Origin: Saccharothrix obliqua
Lineage (GTDB): Bacteria > Actinomycetota > Actinomycetes > Mycobacteriales > Pseudonocardiaceae
Length of the DNA: 64,000 nucleotides
Assembly (NCBI RefSeq): GCF_019375475.1
Contig: NZ_JAHXGQ010000002.1
Coordinates: 682,001-746,000 of the forward strand
Direction: 5' to 3'
A program made the translations under genes and the position numbers. The notes beneath the pieces are model-generated. The model was not told where the DNA came from. It did no database searches and saw only the letters and a list, made by a program, of their open reading frames with translations. Positions 10,201 to 18,578 of the stretch are shown in pieces. Each line of letters opens with the position of its first letter. Position 1 is the stretch's first letter.

Positions 10201-13200
10201 AGGGCAGGCTCAGCTTCCACAGGCCGCCGTCGGTGTCGGTGTACTCGCGGATGCGGTCGTTGGTGGTGTCGTAGGCCAGTTGCGCGGCCACCCGACCGCT
10301 CGGCGTGGTCACCTTGGTCAGCTGGTCGGAGTGCTCTCGTGCGCGGAAGTGCGCCTGCACTGCGGCGTGGCCGAGTGGCTGCTGGTAGATCGCCACCTCG
10401 TCGACCTGGCCGGCGAAGTGCTTCTTGCCCTCGCCCGGCCACCAGCCCGCCGGCGCCCAGGCCGACGGCGGGACCACGTGGGCCGCGCCGACCTGGCCGA
10501 AGTTGAGCAGGCTGTCGTCGATCTCGCCGTTGGTGGTGCCGACCTTGTTCCCGTCCAGGTAGAGCGTCTGGACGGCCAGTGACCCGGTGAGCACGACGTG
10601 GTGCCAGTTGCCGTCGTTGACGGTGCCGGGGCTGGTGATCGGGTCGACCCGGCCGTGCCAGAACTGGCCGCGCAGCTTGCCGTCGCGGTCGACGTACAGC
10701 GCCGGCACCGCGCCGGTCTGGGTTCGGTCGAACGGTGCGTGTTGGAAGCCGATCAGCGGGCCGCCGGAGGCGGTCTTGAACCACAGCTCGATCGACAGGT
10801 CGCGGGACTTCTTGATCGCGCCGTCGGGCAGCGTCACGTACGACGAGGTGCCGTTGAACCCAGTGGAGGCGTCGTCCGTGCCGTCCAGCACACCCGGCTC
10901 GGCGAGCTGCGTGTTGCGGTGCGCGCCGTTGTCCTTGCCCAGGTTGGTGCCGACCTGGCTGACCGCGACGTCGCCGCTGCCTTCACCGAGCCGCCAGTAC
11001 GAGTCCGGCTTCGAGTCGATCACCACGGAGCGGTAGTGCGAGCCGTTCTCGTACTCGTACTTGGTGCAGCCGTTCTTGGGGTCGCAGACCTCGGTCAGCC
11101 GGTCACCGAGGTACTTGTACGTCCACCTGATCGGGGTGCCGCCGGTGACCGGCGGGTCCGTACGGACCTCGGTGACGTGGTTGCCGGCCCACGTGAAGTA
11201 CAGCGTGCGGCCACTGGTCATGCTGACGGCGCGTCGGATCTTGCTGTCCAGGCCGTAGTCGAGTTCCACCGCTCGACCGGCGTTGTCCCGGATGGTGATG
11301 AGCCGTCCGTCGAACTCTCGGAACGTGTAGACCGTGTTCGCCTTGTCCACCAACACGAACGGCCGACTCGGCTGGCCCACGTCCTGGTAGAAGGTGGCGA
11401 ACCGGCCGGCGGGCGGGTCGAAGCTGCCGTCGGCGGCGTTGCGGCCGAACCGCACCTGCTGACCGTCCGGGTAGGTGACGACGACGTTGCCGCTGCCGTC
11501 GTCGTCCCGCACGACGCGCATGTCGTACCGGGTCGACCAGCCCGCGCCGAACAACGAGTCCTTGCGCGGGTCGAGGCTGTTATAGGTCCGCGCGACTGTA
11601 AGTTCCGGTCCGGTGACGACGATGGAGGCATCGACCGCGGCGGTGCTGTAATTGCCGATCTGCGGGTCGAAGTCCAGATCGCCCGCGCTGTAGGGCGCGC
11701 CGCCCAGGTGCGAGGTGATGTCCGGTTGCGGCACGGCGGTCAGCAGCGCGCTGAACGGCAGCGCCTCACTGCGGGTGCCGCTCGGGTCGACCGCCCACGC
11801 CCGCCAGTGGTAAGTCTCGCTCCAGTGCAACCGTCCACCAGGGACGGTCCAGGTCTTGCTCGTGGAACGCGGCCCGAGCGTGCAGTTGCCGGTGTCCGGC
11901 GAGCCGTCGACGGCGCTGCCGCAGACCTCGAACTCGTACCGCACCGAGGTGTTCGGCGGCGCGTCCACGTCGACCGCGTCCGCCCACAGCTGCGGGTTGA
12001 GCGTCGGCGCGGAGTGCCCGGCGGGCGGGTACTGCGCCTTCACCACCGGCGGCAGCTCGAACATCGTCAGCGACAGCCGCGCCGGTGGGATCTGCTCGTC
12101 GGTGAAGTAGGTGCCGTTGTGCACCATGCTGAAGTCGAGCAGGTAGTCACCGGGGCTGGCGAACCGGAAGACGGTGGCGTCGAGCGTGATCGTGTCGCCC
12201 GGGGGCACGTTGCGGGGCAGCGCTGCCGATTCGCGGGAATCGACCGGGCGGCCGGCGGAGGTGAACGCACGGTAGGCCAGCTTGAACGCGCCCGGCGTCC
12301 AGGTCTGCGCACCCCGGTTGGTGACCGCGATCCGCACCTTGCCGTCCTGCCGGCGGTGCACCGGCGGCTCGGGTACACCCCGCTCGATCCGGTAGGACGC
12401 GTCGTAGGACGTGTGCGTCACGAACAGCCGGGGCGGATTGGCCGTGCCCGCACCGGTGAACTTCTTCCAGCTGCGCACCGCTTTCACGGCCAGCCCGTTG
12501 TTGGCGCCGCCGCGCACCCAGTCCTGCACCGCGGCGCGGCCCGCGTCACCGAGGTCGATGGAGTCGGGTGCGGCCGGGCACGCCGAGTGCGACTGGCCCA
12601 GTGCCACGTAGCCGTGCGCGAACGACGCCGTGCCCAGCGTCGGGCCGGTCGACGGGTGGCCGGACCCCGAGGGTGCCCAGCTTCCGGTGACCCGGTGGAC
12701 GGTGATCGGCTCGGGACGGCAGGACGGTGCGTCGAAGCTGGTCAGGTAGAGCTGCGCGCCGAAGATCCGGTGGTTGGCCAGCGCCGACGAGACGCCGTCG
12801 AACTTCAGGTACATCGCACTGCCGTTGCCCACCAGCAGTTCCGAGCCGCCGGTCCGCGGACCGCCGGACGTGACGACCGCGGCGTTCGCTTTGGCCCCGT
12901 GCACCGACGGATCCACCGACACCGGGTAGATCCGCGCCGGGTCGCGCAGCCACGCGTCGTCCAGCGTCATCGTCAGCGCGTCGCCGGTGACCTCGTAGCG
13001 GACACCGTGCGAGACGTTCGGCTGCTCCGGATCCGCATCCGTCATGAACCCGGCGGGGATGCGGGCCTTCTCCTGGCCGGCGGAGTCCAGCAGGGCCACG
13101 TCGCCGTTGTCCGGCTTCGCGGTCAGACCCTTGAGCCGCAGGGGGAACACGAAGGTGCGCGGGGCGTCCGGCGAGGCGAGGACCAGGGTCTCCTTCACGC

Positions 13201-13939
13201 CGCCGGGCAGCACCTCCAGCCGCAGGTCGGTGTCCTTGCCGACGCCGGGATAGGTGACGCCGCTGCCCTCGACCCGTGCCCGCGCCGGGGCCGTGCCCGC
13301 CAGACCGAAGGCCAACTCGTGTCCGCCGGACAGCGTCAACCGCACGAACGGGTCCTCCGACGCGGTCGCGGCGAATCGGGTCCGCACGTCGTCGGCGGTG
13401 TTGCGGAACGAATCGCCGTCGGCGACCACACGCGTGTCGATCGGCTGCCACGAGCCATCGGCCGCCCGGTAGTGCACCGGCGACTGGCTGAACTCGGTGG
13501 TCGCCGTGCCGTCGGTGTTGCGGTAGGTGCGGGAGTTCGCCTGCCGCTGCCCGGCGTCCTCCTCGCTGGACGCGGGGTCGTAGCCGGTCGGTCTGGTCTC
13601 GGATGCGACCTCGCGTGCCTCGTTCGGGCGCGGCTGTTCCGAGGGGAACTTCGGTTGTGGATGCTTCGCGGACTCCGACCGCGGGAGCGCGCGGTTGGCC
13701 GTCGAGCCGGCTTCCTCTTGTGGCTGCCCCTCGGCGGAGCCCCATACCTGATCGGGGGCGGACTCCCCCGGATCGACCGCGGGCGCTGAGGACGACCCGA
13801 ACGGGGGCAACGGCTCGATCAAATCCGCCGGAACCACGCCGAGCGCCAGCACCAGAATCAGTCCGAGCGCGCCGACCACCCGCCCGGCGCGGGAACGCGG
13901 AAACGGAAAACGGGCACGCCGAATACGCCGTTCGACCAT
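4250..13939 (-). CDS. Giant secreted RHS/YD-repeat polymorphic toxin with Hint and SCP1.201 (DddA-type) deaminase tip
   Basis: A 3229-residue toxin. The chosen ATG has a GGGGG ribosome site 7 bases upstream and opens a signal peptide (basic start, then GRVVGALGLILVLALGVV). Next come an N-terminal beta region, a LamG-like domain (about 980-1190), dozens of YD/RHS repeats (about 1200-2600) and an RHS core ending near 2680 (NRYTYGAGRPLDLIDPDGH). An Ala-rich linker leads to a Hint domain (about 2953-3093; FAGDTPVLMADG, DEHPFWV, GLLVHND), which would release the tip autocatalytically. The last about 120 residues carry a deaminase motif: H3160-V-E3162, Cys 3186 and Cys 3199, followed by LRRFLPQGWTLVV. 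This matches the SCP1.201-like deaminases that include the double-stranded-DNA cytidine deaminase DddA. Its immunity gene follows immediately. The exact substrate (DNA, RNA or nucleotide) is not shown. Confidence 0.85.
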   Translation of the reverse strand: MVERRIRRARFPFPRSRAGRVVGALGLILVLALGVVPADLIEPLPPFGSSSAPAVDPGESAPDQVWGSAEGQPQEEAGSTANRALPRSESAKHPQPKFPSEQPRPNEAREVASETRPTGYDPASSEEDAGQRQANSRTYRNTDGTATTEFSQSPVHYRAADGSWQPIDTRVVADGDSFRNTADDVRTRFAATASEDPFVRLTLSGGHELAFGLAGTAPARARVEGSGVTYPGVGKDTDLRLEVLPGGVKETLVLASPDAPRTFVFPLRLKGLTAKPDNGDVALLDSAGQEKARIPAGFMTDADPEQPNVSHGVRYEVTGDALTMTLDDAWLRDPARIYPVSVDPSVHGAKANAAVVTSGGPRTGGSELLVGNGSAMYLKFDGVSSALANHRIFGAQLYLTSFDAPSCRPEPITVHRVTGSWAPSGSGHPSTGPTLGTASFAHGYVALGQSHSACPAAPDSIDLGDAGRAAVQDWVRGGANNGLAVKAVRSWKKFTGAGTANPPRLFVTHTSYDASYRIERGVPEPPVHRRQDGKVRIAVTNRGAQTWTPGAFKLAYRAFTSAGRPVDSRESAALPRNVPPGDTITLDATVFRFASPGDYLLDFSMVHNGTYFTDEQIPPARLSLTMFELPPVVKAQYPPAGHSAPTLNPQLWADAVDVDAPPNTSVRYEFEVCGSAVDGSPDTGNCTLGPRSTSKTWTVPGGRLHWSETYHWRAWAVDPSGTRSEALPFSALLTAVPQPDITSHLGGAPYSAGDLDFDPQIGNYSTAAVDASIVVTGPELTVARTYNSLDPRKDSLFGAGWSTRYDMRVVRDDDGSGNVVVTYPDGQQVRFGRNAADGSFDPPAGRFATFYQDVGQPSRPFVLVDKANTVYTFREFDGRLITIRDNAGRAVELDYGLDSKIRRAVSMTSGRTLYFTWAGNHVTEVRTDPPVTGGTPIRWTYKYLGDRLTEVCDPKNGCTKYEYENGSHYRSVVIDSKPDSYWRLGEGSGDVAVSQVGTNLGKDNGAHRNTQLAEPGVLDGTDDASTGFNGTSSYVTLPDGAIKKSRDLSIELWFKTASGGPLIGFQHAPFDRTQTGAVPALYVDRDGKLRGQFWHGRVDPITSPGTVNDGNWHHVVLTGSLAVQTLYLDGNKVGTTNGEIDDSLLNFGQVGAAHVVPPSAWAPAGWWPGEGKKHFAGQVDEVAIYQQPLGHAAVQAHFRAREHSDQLTKVTTPSGRVAAQLAYDTTNDRIREYTDTDGGLWKLSLPSVSGTEEQDAQGRTVRNLVRTIQVTDPGNRQHFFDYDPIRGRITRFVAPLGIGLRLEDRPDPSVVPTTPSTGPPCTGPTTNPDGTPVYCGGQGVNNPNWQGGPVQGVGVRTYDYDPSGFQQTITDENGNQVELVHDERGNVLSRKTCRAPGVCDTERFTYHKPEPGKVNDTDPRIDKQLTARDGRSTDANDNRYLTTSTYTDRGELLTQTMPDGTSVTHTYTDGTTAAYPSGNEPPGLLKTTKDARGKVTTYRYYPNGDLYSTTEPGRTDAEAESRVTTNKYDLLGRQISETEFSDTYPAGLETKFVYDERNQPTEVTDAPVTNAITGVKHTKFTKTTYDPDGRPEKLEVSDLTGGGETRTISYTYDDRGRQDSVTDPEGAKTSYGYDVFGNRTWVVDPLGTRIEYAYTARNKVAEVRLRGWHGKPVSGGISTGEPPGDGTLLVMEANTYDLGGRLIRSVDAMGRKTSYEYTPNGLVFRVVAEVPSASGTRRVVLEQNEYDGAGNLIKRIGPNGKVTTHAVNEVGRISETVEDPAGLARRTVYQYDANGNVTRLTRSGNGSNTPGVQTSAVTTVDYTYDNVGNQIAETVQFGATPITTTRRYDKRGLMVAETDPRGNAAGADPAAFTTEYRYDENERQIAVKKPAVVVETGGGAPVTTRPETLVGFDNFGDQTAVRDENGHVSRWAYDKTGRPVRAESPDYTAPGSSTPVKNTTATKYDAAGNAIEVTGPRGEITRFRYDQIGRVIERQDPKPDNGTEVGGTWRYTYTHNNELLSTTDPTGARREATYDALGRKITETALERKPSAAAYTTTLEYNDAGELLKTTAPSGDVTTFTYDALGQRTSTTDPAGIVLQLGYDGLGRPVWQRDALGRTSYLRHDTAGRLTGQFSLNGQGAILRRTTYTHDPSGNVLTATDALNRTATYSYDALDRPTRQVEPVSDTETITTSLGYDAKDNPTRYTDGRGNSFITTYNSWSRPESVVEPATTTHPNAPDRTWTSAYDQAGNVTKLTAPGAVVRERQYDLLNRLVRETGSGAEAPTTERVQTYDETGRLKEIDTPGGRTAFDYDDRDNLLTATGPSCTSSYAYDGDSRPTSRTDASGTTGFAYDKGRLKSVTDGLTGIAVTFGYNETGQLKSMQYGPDRARTFDYDGLGRQKSDVIRDSSGATISSLTYEHDLNDRLTRKTTTGLAGAGDHTYTYDYANRLKSWSVGGHTTEYAWDASSNRTRNGTKTAVYDERNRVQSDGDYTYKYTARGSMASRTSSGLEEKFNFDAHDRLVQVGSTKYEYDGADRLAKRGTKSFCYAGFDIDPVSDGDTLYGRGVAGELLSLSQGLNKRLVLSDKHGDVIGGIDPTTPGIADSTAYDPFGKATTSTGTPRQVGFQGDWTDPTTGLVNMGARWYQPGTGGFTSRDTVSASSGPSPLFNRYTYGAGRPLDLIDPDGHWPNWGKVGKVALRVAKEVSGYNDVANFIRKPSLGNFLWMASNFVPFGKLAKGAKYLFKYGDDIAGAFRRGDRLAGSSRYADDLTGGARRFGDDVRLGRNIPGFSKTAALEAAQQAAKRAAAAAAARHAAMEAVTRRAKTAIAYAAKHNPMPVLRAALTPRIARKDLVSSVSSAPARKVSALAENVQDVNKVWETVKATIVKPGFNVIQTVGEQAVSDFANSQVPGLGDGLGMLNPRRKRGNGSAKDAGDRSRSEASGSCRVSFDHNSFAGDTPVLMADGTSKLISEVKVGDEVLAADPTTGDFGVRVVTDTRSHESERLNYRVTLWTDAGPDTVTATDEHPFWVESLQRWVAAEDLIPGYSFETADHRPATVISTVAFTDVLRVHNLTVDGLHTYRVGKAGLLVHNDDSKRCADGLPPPQPGVAHGRWTDPEGNVVPLESGSKGEYYEAARRRAVELGLTRGHLNAEAGIARHVEIQFVERMRDLGIEHAEIEINRPVCGTNPHDEGWPNTCDKQLRRFLPQGWTLVVHDGSRQGGRKYVGR

Positions 13940-14218
13940 TGCATCCCCCCGCGCCGAACTCCCGTGGCAGTCCCGGCCGACACCGATCCCGGACCGGTAC
14001 GCGACGTAGCATCCGCGACCGATCTTGAAAAGGCAAGAGAGGCTTCGAATGGAATAAGACGACATTTACCCACTTGCCCCGAACAGTCGAACACACTGGT
14101 CCGCAACACTGCCCAACAGCCGATCAAGCACCGATCGCCACCCACTGACACTGGCCTTGGCCTGCGAAGGTGGGCTACCTTTCCTCCATCCGTCCAGCGA
14201 GCGGACACGGGGGAGATC

Positions 14219-16150
14219 ATGCCGACAACCGGAACGACCATGTCCAGAAAACTCCTGGCGACATCGTCCGCGATCATCGTCGGATTGGCCGCCACGAGTA
14301 GCCCGACAGCACGATCCGATATCACGAAGAATTCCACTCTGACTTGCAAAACTGCGGTGAACCTGGTCGGCTCGAGCCAGGACGGAACTTTCTGGATCCT
14401 TCCGCACAACGAACCGGAGATCGGCAACTACGACTGGTCCACGAAACGGACCGTGGGATCCCAGTGGCACGTCGGCCGCACGCTGGCCGGTCCGGACGGA
14501 GTGGTCTACAGCCTGGTCGGCAGCAGCGGCGATCTGCGCCGGTTCCGGTGGAACGGCGCCAGTTGGGACGTGTGGAACGGTGCCCAGTTCCGCATGGTGG
14601 GCACGGGCTGGGGTCGTTACGCCCAGACCGAGCACCGCAACAAGGTCACCGTCGACGAGAAGGGCCGACTGTACGAGATCAACGCCGCAGGTGAACTCCG
14701 GGTCCGCATCTGGACGGGCGACGACGCCACCGGCAACTGGACCCCGGAGACCAGCGCTGGAGGGAAGGCTCTCGGCACCGGCTGGAACCAGTACAACCTG
14801 ATCATCGCCGCAGGCGACGGAGTGCTCTACGCCCGCAAGCCCAACGGCGACCTGTTCCGCTTCCGCTACCACTTCGGCTCCGACCGCTTCACCCAACACG
14901 GGCTACGCGTAGGCACCGGGTGGGCCGAGGCCAAGCACATCCTCTCGGTCGGCGGCGACATCCTCTACGGCACGTGGCCGGGCAGCGACGGCCCGCTCCT
15001 GTGGTACCGGTACTACGAGGACACCAACTCCTGGGCGAGCGGGGTCGGCAAGAAGGTCGGCGTTCGGTGGTACGGGGAACTCGACGTAACAGCCGACAGC
15101 AACGGTTGCCGCCTGACCGGCTACCCGGTCCCGTCCCGTCCCGCCGTTCCTCAGCGCTTCGACGCCCCGACGACCGTCCGGCAGGGGCCGGACGGCAAGG
15201 TGAGCTGGTTCTACGTCAACAGCTCGGGCGGCCTCACCGTGGCCACCCAGCGGTACGTGGGCGACTACACCTTCCTGGAATACAACACGTTCGCCGAGTA
15301 CCACAAGTTCACCGGGCAACCCGGTGCGGGACTGCGCCAGGACGGCCGGTTCGAGGTACTGGCCAACAGCTACGACGACGCCTCCTTCCGCGGCAAGACC
15401 CAGCAGGTGAAGAACGGCGTCTGGGGCACTGCCCTGACCAACCAGGAAGGGTGGATGCGCAGCGATCCGGTGCTGGTTCGGGAATCCGACGACACCCTGA
15501 GCCAGTACGCGGTGGATGACGCGGGCGCGCTGTGGCGACGCGCGCAGGTCGCGCAAAACGGGCCCTACAGCGGCTGGCTCAAAGTCGTGGCGAGTGGCGT
15601 CACCACAGACTTCACCGCAGTGCGCAACGGAACCAACGTCGACCTGGTCGCCCGATTCACCGACAACTCCGTCAACACCGCACGCGTCACCAACGGTGTT
15701 GTCGGCACCTGGCGGACCGTCGGAACCGATACCACCGACCGACCGGCCGCGGTCGCCCATCCGAACGGCGACCTCCAGGTCTTCGCCCGACGGGGCAACG
15801 GCGTGGTGCACACGCAGCGGGAGTCAGCCGGAACGTTCCCCGGAACGTGGACCGCGCTCGGCAGCCTCACCACCAGAGGCTCACCCGCGGCGGTGGTTCG
15901 AGGCAACGGCCTGGTCGAACTCGCCGCACGTGGCACCGACAACTACGTGTACCAGGCCAGCCAGTTGGCACCGTCCGCGGGCTTCGGCGCGTGGAGCGTC
16001 CGCTACTTCGAGGAGACCGCCACCGACCCGACGGGAACCGTCCTCGCCAGTGGCGACCCGATCTTCACCTGGCGCTCGCCTCAGGGGTTGATTCTCACGT
16101 CCTACATCAACCCCGGTGCCACGTTCACCGGCGCGACCGCCAAGCGCTGA
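14219..16150 (+). CDS. Secreted tachylectin/PLL-like beta-propeller protein
   Basis: A predicted secreted protein of 643 residues. The chosen ATG has an excellent GGGGGAG site six bases upstream and starts a signal peptide (MSRKLLATSSAIIVGLAA). Residues about 45-310 form repeats of a tachylectin-2-like propeller (DGVVYSLVGSSGDLRRFRW, GRLYEINAAGELRVRIW, DGVLYARKPNGDLFRFRY, each followed by GTGW). The second half has PLL-like repeats (PAAVAHPNGDLQVFARR, RGNGLVELAARGTDN) typical of carbohydrate-binding propellers. It is divergent from the RHS toxin gene over a 279-bp spacer, so the two may share a control region. A lectin role at the cell surface is an inference. No catalytic motif is visible. 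Confidence 0.75.
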   Translation: MPTTGTTMSRKLLATSSAIIVGLAATSSPTARSDITKNSTLTCKTAVNLVGSSQDGTFWILPHNEPEIGNYDWSTKRTVGSQWHVGRTLAGPDGVVYSLVGSSGDLRRFRWNGASWDVWNGAQFRMVGTGWGRYAQTEHRNKVTVDEKGRLYEINAAGELRVRIWTGDDATGNWTPETSAGGKALGTGWNQYNLIIAAGDGVLYARKPNGDLFRFRYHFGSDRFTQHGLRVGTGWAEAKHILSVGGDILYGTWPGSDGPLLWYRYYEDTNSWASGVGKKVGVRWYGELDVTADSNGCRLTGYPVPSRPAVPQRFDAPTTVRQGPDGKVSWFYVNSSGGLTVATQRYVGDYTFLEYNTFAEYHKFTGQPGAGLRQDGRFEVLANSYDDASFRGKTQQVKNGVWGTALTNQEGWMRSDPVLVRESDDTLSQYAVDDAGALWRRAQVAQNGPYSGWLKVVASGVTTDFTAVRNGTNVDLVARFTDNSVNTARVTNGVVGTWRTVGTDTTDRPAAVAHPNGDLQVFARRGNGVVHTQRESAGTFPGTWTALGSLTTRGSPAAVVRGNGLVELAARGTDNYVYQASQLAPSAGFGAWSVRYFEETATDPTGTVLASGDPIFTWRSPQGLILTSYINPGATFTGATAKR

Positions 16151-16167
16151 GCGGAACAGCGGATCGC

Positions 16168-16202
16168 AGGTCCACCGGGCGACAGTCGTGCCTGGTGGAC
16201 CT
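16168..16202. terminator. Hairpin terminator after the tachylectin-like gene
   Basis: Arms AGGTCCACC and GGTGGACCT are perfect complements, extended by three further pairs (one G-T), with a loop of about 11 bases. It starts 17 bp after the stop codon at 16150. There is no U tract, as is common in actinomycetes. Confidence 0.55.
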
Positions 16203-16826
16203 CGTATCCCACCGGGACTCGCCCGAAAAGCGAAGTCGACGAGACCACGCCAACCGCATTCCCCGCGACCGGAAAACTCGAGGCGTCGGCAACCACCCGC
16301 AGCACCGCCACTCGAGGACGATCCTGGCTCAACTCACGCCGGCTTGACCATCGCCGCGACGCGCACTCCCCCGCCCAGGCCGACCCGATCGGCACCGACG
16401 AAGGCATCGCCGATCTCACCCGCTAATCCGGTGACGGCCACGTTTCCCTATACCAGGGCCGCAGCGACGTCGAACCAGGGCAGGCATTCTGGTAGGCACG
16501 CGACCACGGCACGAGCTGGAACTGAACACCCGTGAGGCCAGCTGGTTCCTCCAGCACTGAAAACATCAACCGTCCCTCTGAGGCGGCTGAGCTTAGTCCA
16601 TGCGCGGTCACCGTCCGCTTGCGCGACAGACCCGCGGCACGACCCGGAAACCTTTGGGGACTTGAAGTGATCGAGGCAGTCCCACCGCGCCGATAGCGCT
16701 GTCGTGGCGTCAACTGCCAGCCGTTCGACCTGCAATGACATGACCTGTGGTCGCGATGTGGTCGCGTCCGGCGCACGCTCGTGCCCCTCACCCACCCCTG
16801 GGCGAGGAACACGGAAGAAGGTCGTG
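16203..16826. other. Intergenic region without recognisable gene
   Basis: Between the tachylectin-like gene and the integrase. Open frames on both strands have no family resemblance, no convincing ribosome site and low-complexity Arg/Pro composition. No tRNA, repeat or transposon signal was seen. The last 30 bases hold the integrase ribosome site. Confidence 0.5.
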
Positions 16827-18029
16827 ATGAGCAATCCCCAACGCGGGCGCGTGTACCGACGCTGCGGCTGCCGCAACGCCGCAGGGAGGCAACTCGGCGC
16901 CCAGTGCCCCAAACTGGCCGGCGGCAAGCATGGACGGTGGACCTTCGCGGTCGACATGCCGTCATTGGACGGACGACGTAGGACCAAGCGGCGCGGCGGG
17001 TTCGCATCCAAGTCCGCTGCACAGAACGAACTGGGCAGGGTGCTGGAGTACGAACGGATCGGCATCGTCACCGACGACAGGCAGACCGTCGCCGCCTACC
17101 TGACCAACTGGTTGCACGACAAGTCACGGACACTCAAACCGACCACCGCAGCCCTCTACCGCGGCTACGTCACCAAGGACCTGGTCCCCGCGCTGGGCTC
17201 GATCCGGCTCGACTCGCTCAGCCACCACCACGTCATGGTGTTCATCGCCAACCAGGTCGCCGAAGGACGCGGCAAGACCACCCTGCGGCGGTGCGTGGCA
17301 ACTCTGTCGAGCGCGCTCACCGACGCCGTCCGACAACGACGACTCCCCCACAACCCCGCCCGTTACGCACTCGTCCCCCGACCACCCAAGTACGAACCCA
17401 CTTGCTGGTCACCCACCGAGGCCGCGCGGTTCCTGCGCTACTGTCACGAACAAGACGATCCGCTGGCAGACCTGTTCGAGGTCGTCATCGGCACCGGACT
17501 GCGCAAAGGCGAGGCACTCGCGCTGCACTGGGACGACATCAGCCTCGACGACCACGTCGCCTTCATCCGCTACACACTGTCCAACGTCAACAACACCACA
17601 CCTGTACTGACGGCGCCCAAGACCAGGAGCAGCCGGGCCTGGATCGGCCTGTCCGACCGTGTCGTCACCGCCCTGCGCAACCAACTCATCCGACAGCCCG
17701 GCCGTGACTTCGTGTTCAGCCGACGCAACGGCAAACCACTACGACCCGAACACGTACTCCACCGCTTCCACCACCTCACCACCGCCGCAGGACTGCCCAA
17801 GATCCGCGTCCACGACCTGAGGCACTTCGCCGCGACCACCATGCTCAACTCGAACCTGCCACTCGCCGTGATCTCCCGGGCGATGCGCCACTCGCACCTC
17901 TCGACCACAACCGACGTCTACGGCCACCTGCTGCGCCACGTCGCACACGACGCCGCCGACGTCGTCGCTAACGCCCTCAACGCCGTCGACGCAACCCTGA
18001 CCGAAGGAGACCACACCGCGACCACATAA
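16827..18029 (+). CDS. Tyrosine site-specific integrase, pSAM2/AICE type
   Basis: A DNA recombinase of 400 residues. The ATG is preceded by GAAGAAGG at good distance. The N-terminus has a Cys-containing strand region (RRCGCRNAAG) and an arm-binding domain (KSAAQNELGRVL), followed by a SAM-like core-binding domain (TVAAYLTNWL, about 90-180). The catalytic domain keeps Arg226 (GTGLRKGEAL), His329-x-x-Arg332 (HDLRHFAATT), the HSHLSTTT histidine box and Tyr365 (DVYGH). It would integrate and excise an element at an att site. It lies 55 bp upstream of a tRNA 3' end reading toward it, the usual int-att arrangement of actinomycete integrative elements. No excisionase, replication or transfer gene sits beside it, so this may be a stranded remnant. 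Confidence 0.9.
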   Translation: MSNPQRGRVYRRCGCRNAAGRQLGAQCPKLAGGKHGRWTFAVDMPSLDGRRRTKRRGGFASKSAAQNELGRVLEYERIGIVTDDRQTVAAYLTNWLHDKSRTLKPTTAALYRGYVTKDLVPALGSIRLDSLSHHHVMVFIANQVAEGRGKTTLRRCVATLSSALTDAVRQRRLPHNPARYALVPRPPKYEPTCWSPTEAARFLRYCHEQDDPLADLFEVVIGTGLRKGEALALHWDDISLDDHVAFIRYTLSNVNNTTPVLTAPKTRSSRAWIGLSDRVVTALRNQLIRQPGRDFVFSRRNGKPLRPEHVLHRFHHLTTAAGLPKIRVHDLRHFAATTMLNSNLPLAVISRAMRHSHLSTTTDVYGHLLRHVAHDAADVVANALNAVDATLTEGDHTATT

Positions 18030-18042
18030 ACCTCAAAACGAA

Positions 18043-18077
18043 ACCAGCGGGTTCACCATCATGGTGAACCCGCTGGT
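18043..18077. terminator. Perfect 17-bp inverted repeat terminator
   Basis: A 17-base arm beginning ACCAGCGGG and ending CACCAT is mirrored exactly after one base. It lies 13 bp downstream of the integrase stop and just before the tRNA fragment, and would act in both directions. Confidence 0.75.
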
Positions 18078-18084
18078 CACAGCC

Positions 18085-18122
18085 GTCGGGACGACAGGAT
18101 TTGAACCTGCGACCCCTTGACC
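18085..18122 (-). other. tRNA 3'-end fragment (probably tRNA-Pro), likely att site of the integrase
   Basis: The minus strand reads GGTCAAGGGGTCGCAGG then TTCAAATCCTGTCGTCCCG, ending GAC. This is the 3' side of an anticodon stem, the variable region, a full T arm with TTCAAAT loop and the acceptor 3' strand. The 5' half of a tRNA is absent: the sequence diverges right after the anticodon stem. Such half-tRNAs are what phage-type integrases leave at one end of an integrated element. The proline assignment rests on resemblance to actinomycete tRNA-Pro and is not certain. Confidence 0.6.
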
Positions 18123-18379
18123 CGGTCGCCCAGATCATGTCCTGACCTGCGGAAACAGCGAGTTCGCCCTCGATTAAGGAGCAGTTGAGAGCACTTGTTG
18201 CTTGGACATGTCGGCAGCGGGCAGCACGCACCTCCCTCCTGCACCTCGACCGAGCAAGGCCGGCCCGTTCCGAGGCACCCGCATGGTGGCTGACAGGTGA
18301 ACTGCAACCCGCCCACTCCTAGCGACTGATCTCGGGGCGAGAGCCCCGGCGCGCGTCCGAGGGGTGACGACGACCGTCA

Positions 18380-18578
18380 AGCCTGGGCTTGTGTCCGGGA
18401 TGCGGACGGCTGAACAATCAGCGGGACAAGGTGTGTACGCCTACGAACGCGGCGTGGCCGCAACCGTCGGGATCCGACCATGGCAGGGCAACCGAGATGC
18501 GGGGGCACCGTCTTCCAGGACACCATCCGGGAACATCACGAAACGGTAACCCCTGTGCATCGTCGCTGTTCAGGAAGT
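18380..18578 (+). promoter_or_regulatory. CRISPR leader of array 1
   Basis: About 199 bp directly before the first repeat. It is a near-copy of the sequences before arrays 3 and 4. Shared blocks include CTTGTGTCCGGGATGCGG, GTGGCCGCAACCGTC, ACCATGGCAG, CATCACGAAACGGTAAC and a TGTTCAG segment next to the repeat. Leaders carry the transcription start and the site where Cas1-Cas2 inserts new spacers. Confidence 0.8.

Noticed and set aside
7196-13789. Very long open frames on the plus strand opposite the RHS gene, up to 1128 residues
   Set aside because: They are antisense to the YD-repeat gene. Their Val/Gly/Arg-rich low-complexity translation follows from the third-position GC bias of the real frame; no family motif or ribosome site was seen.
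18085-18180. A complete tRNA gene
   Set aside because: Only the 3' side matches a tRNA. The sequence beyond the anticodon stem does not form D or acceptor arms.
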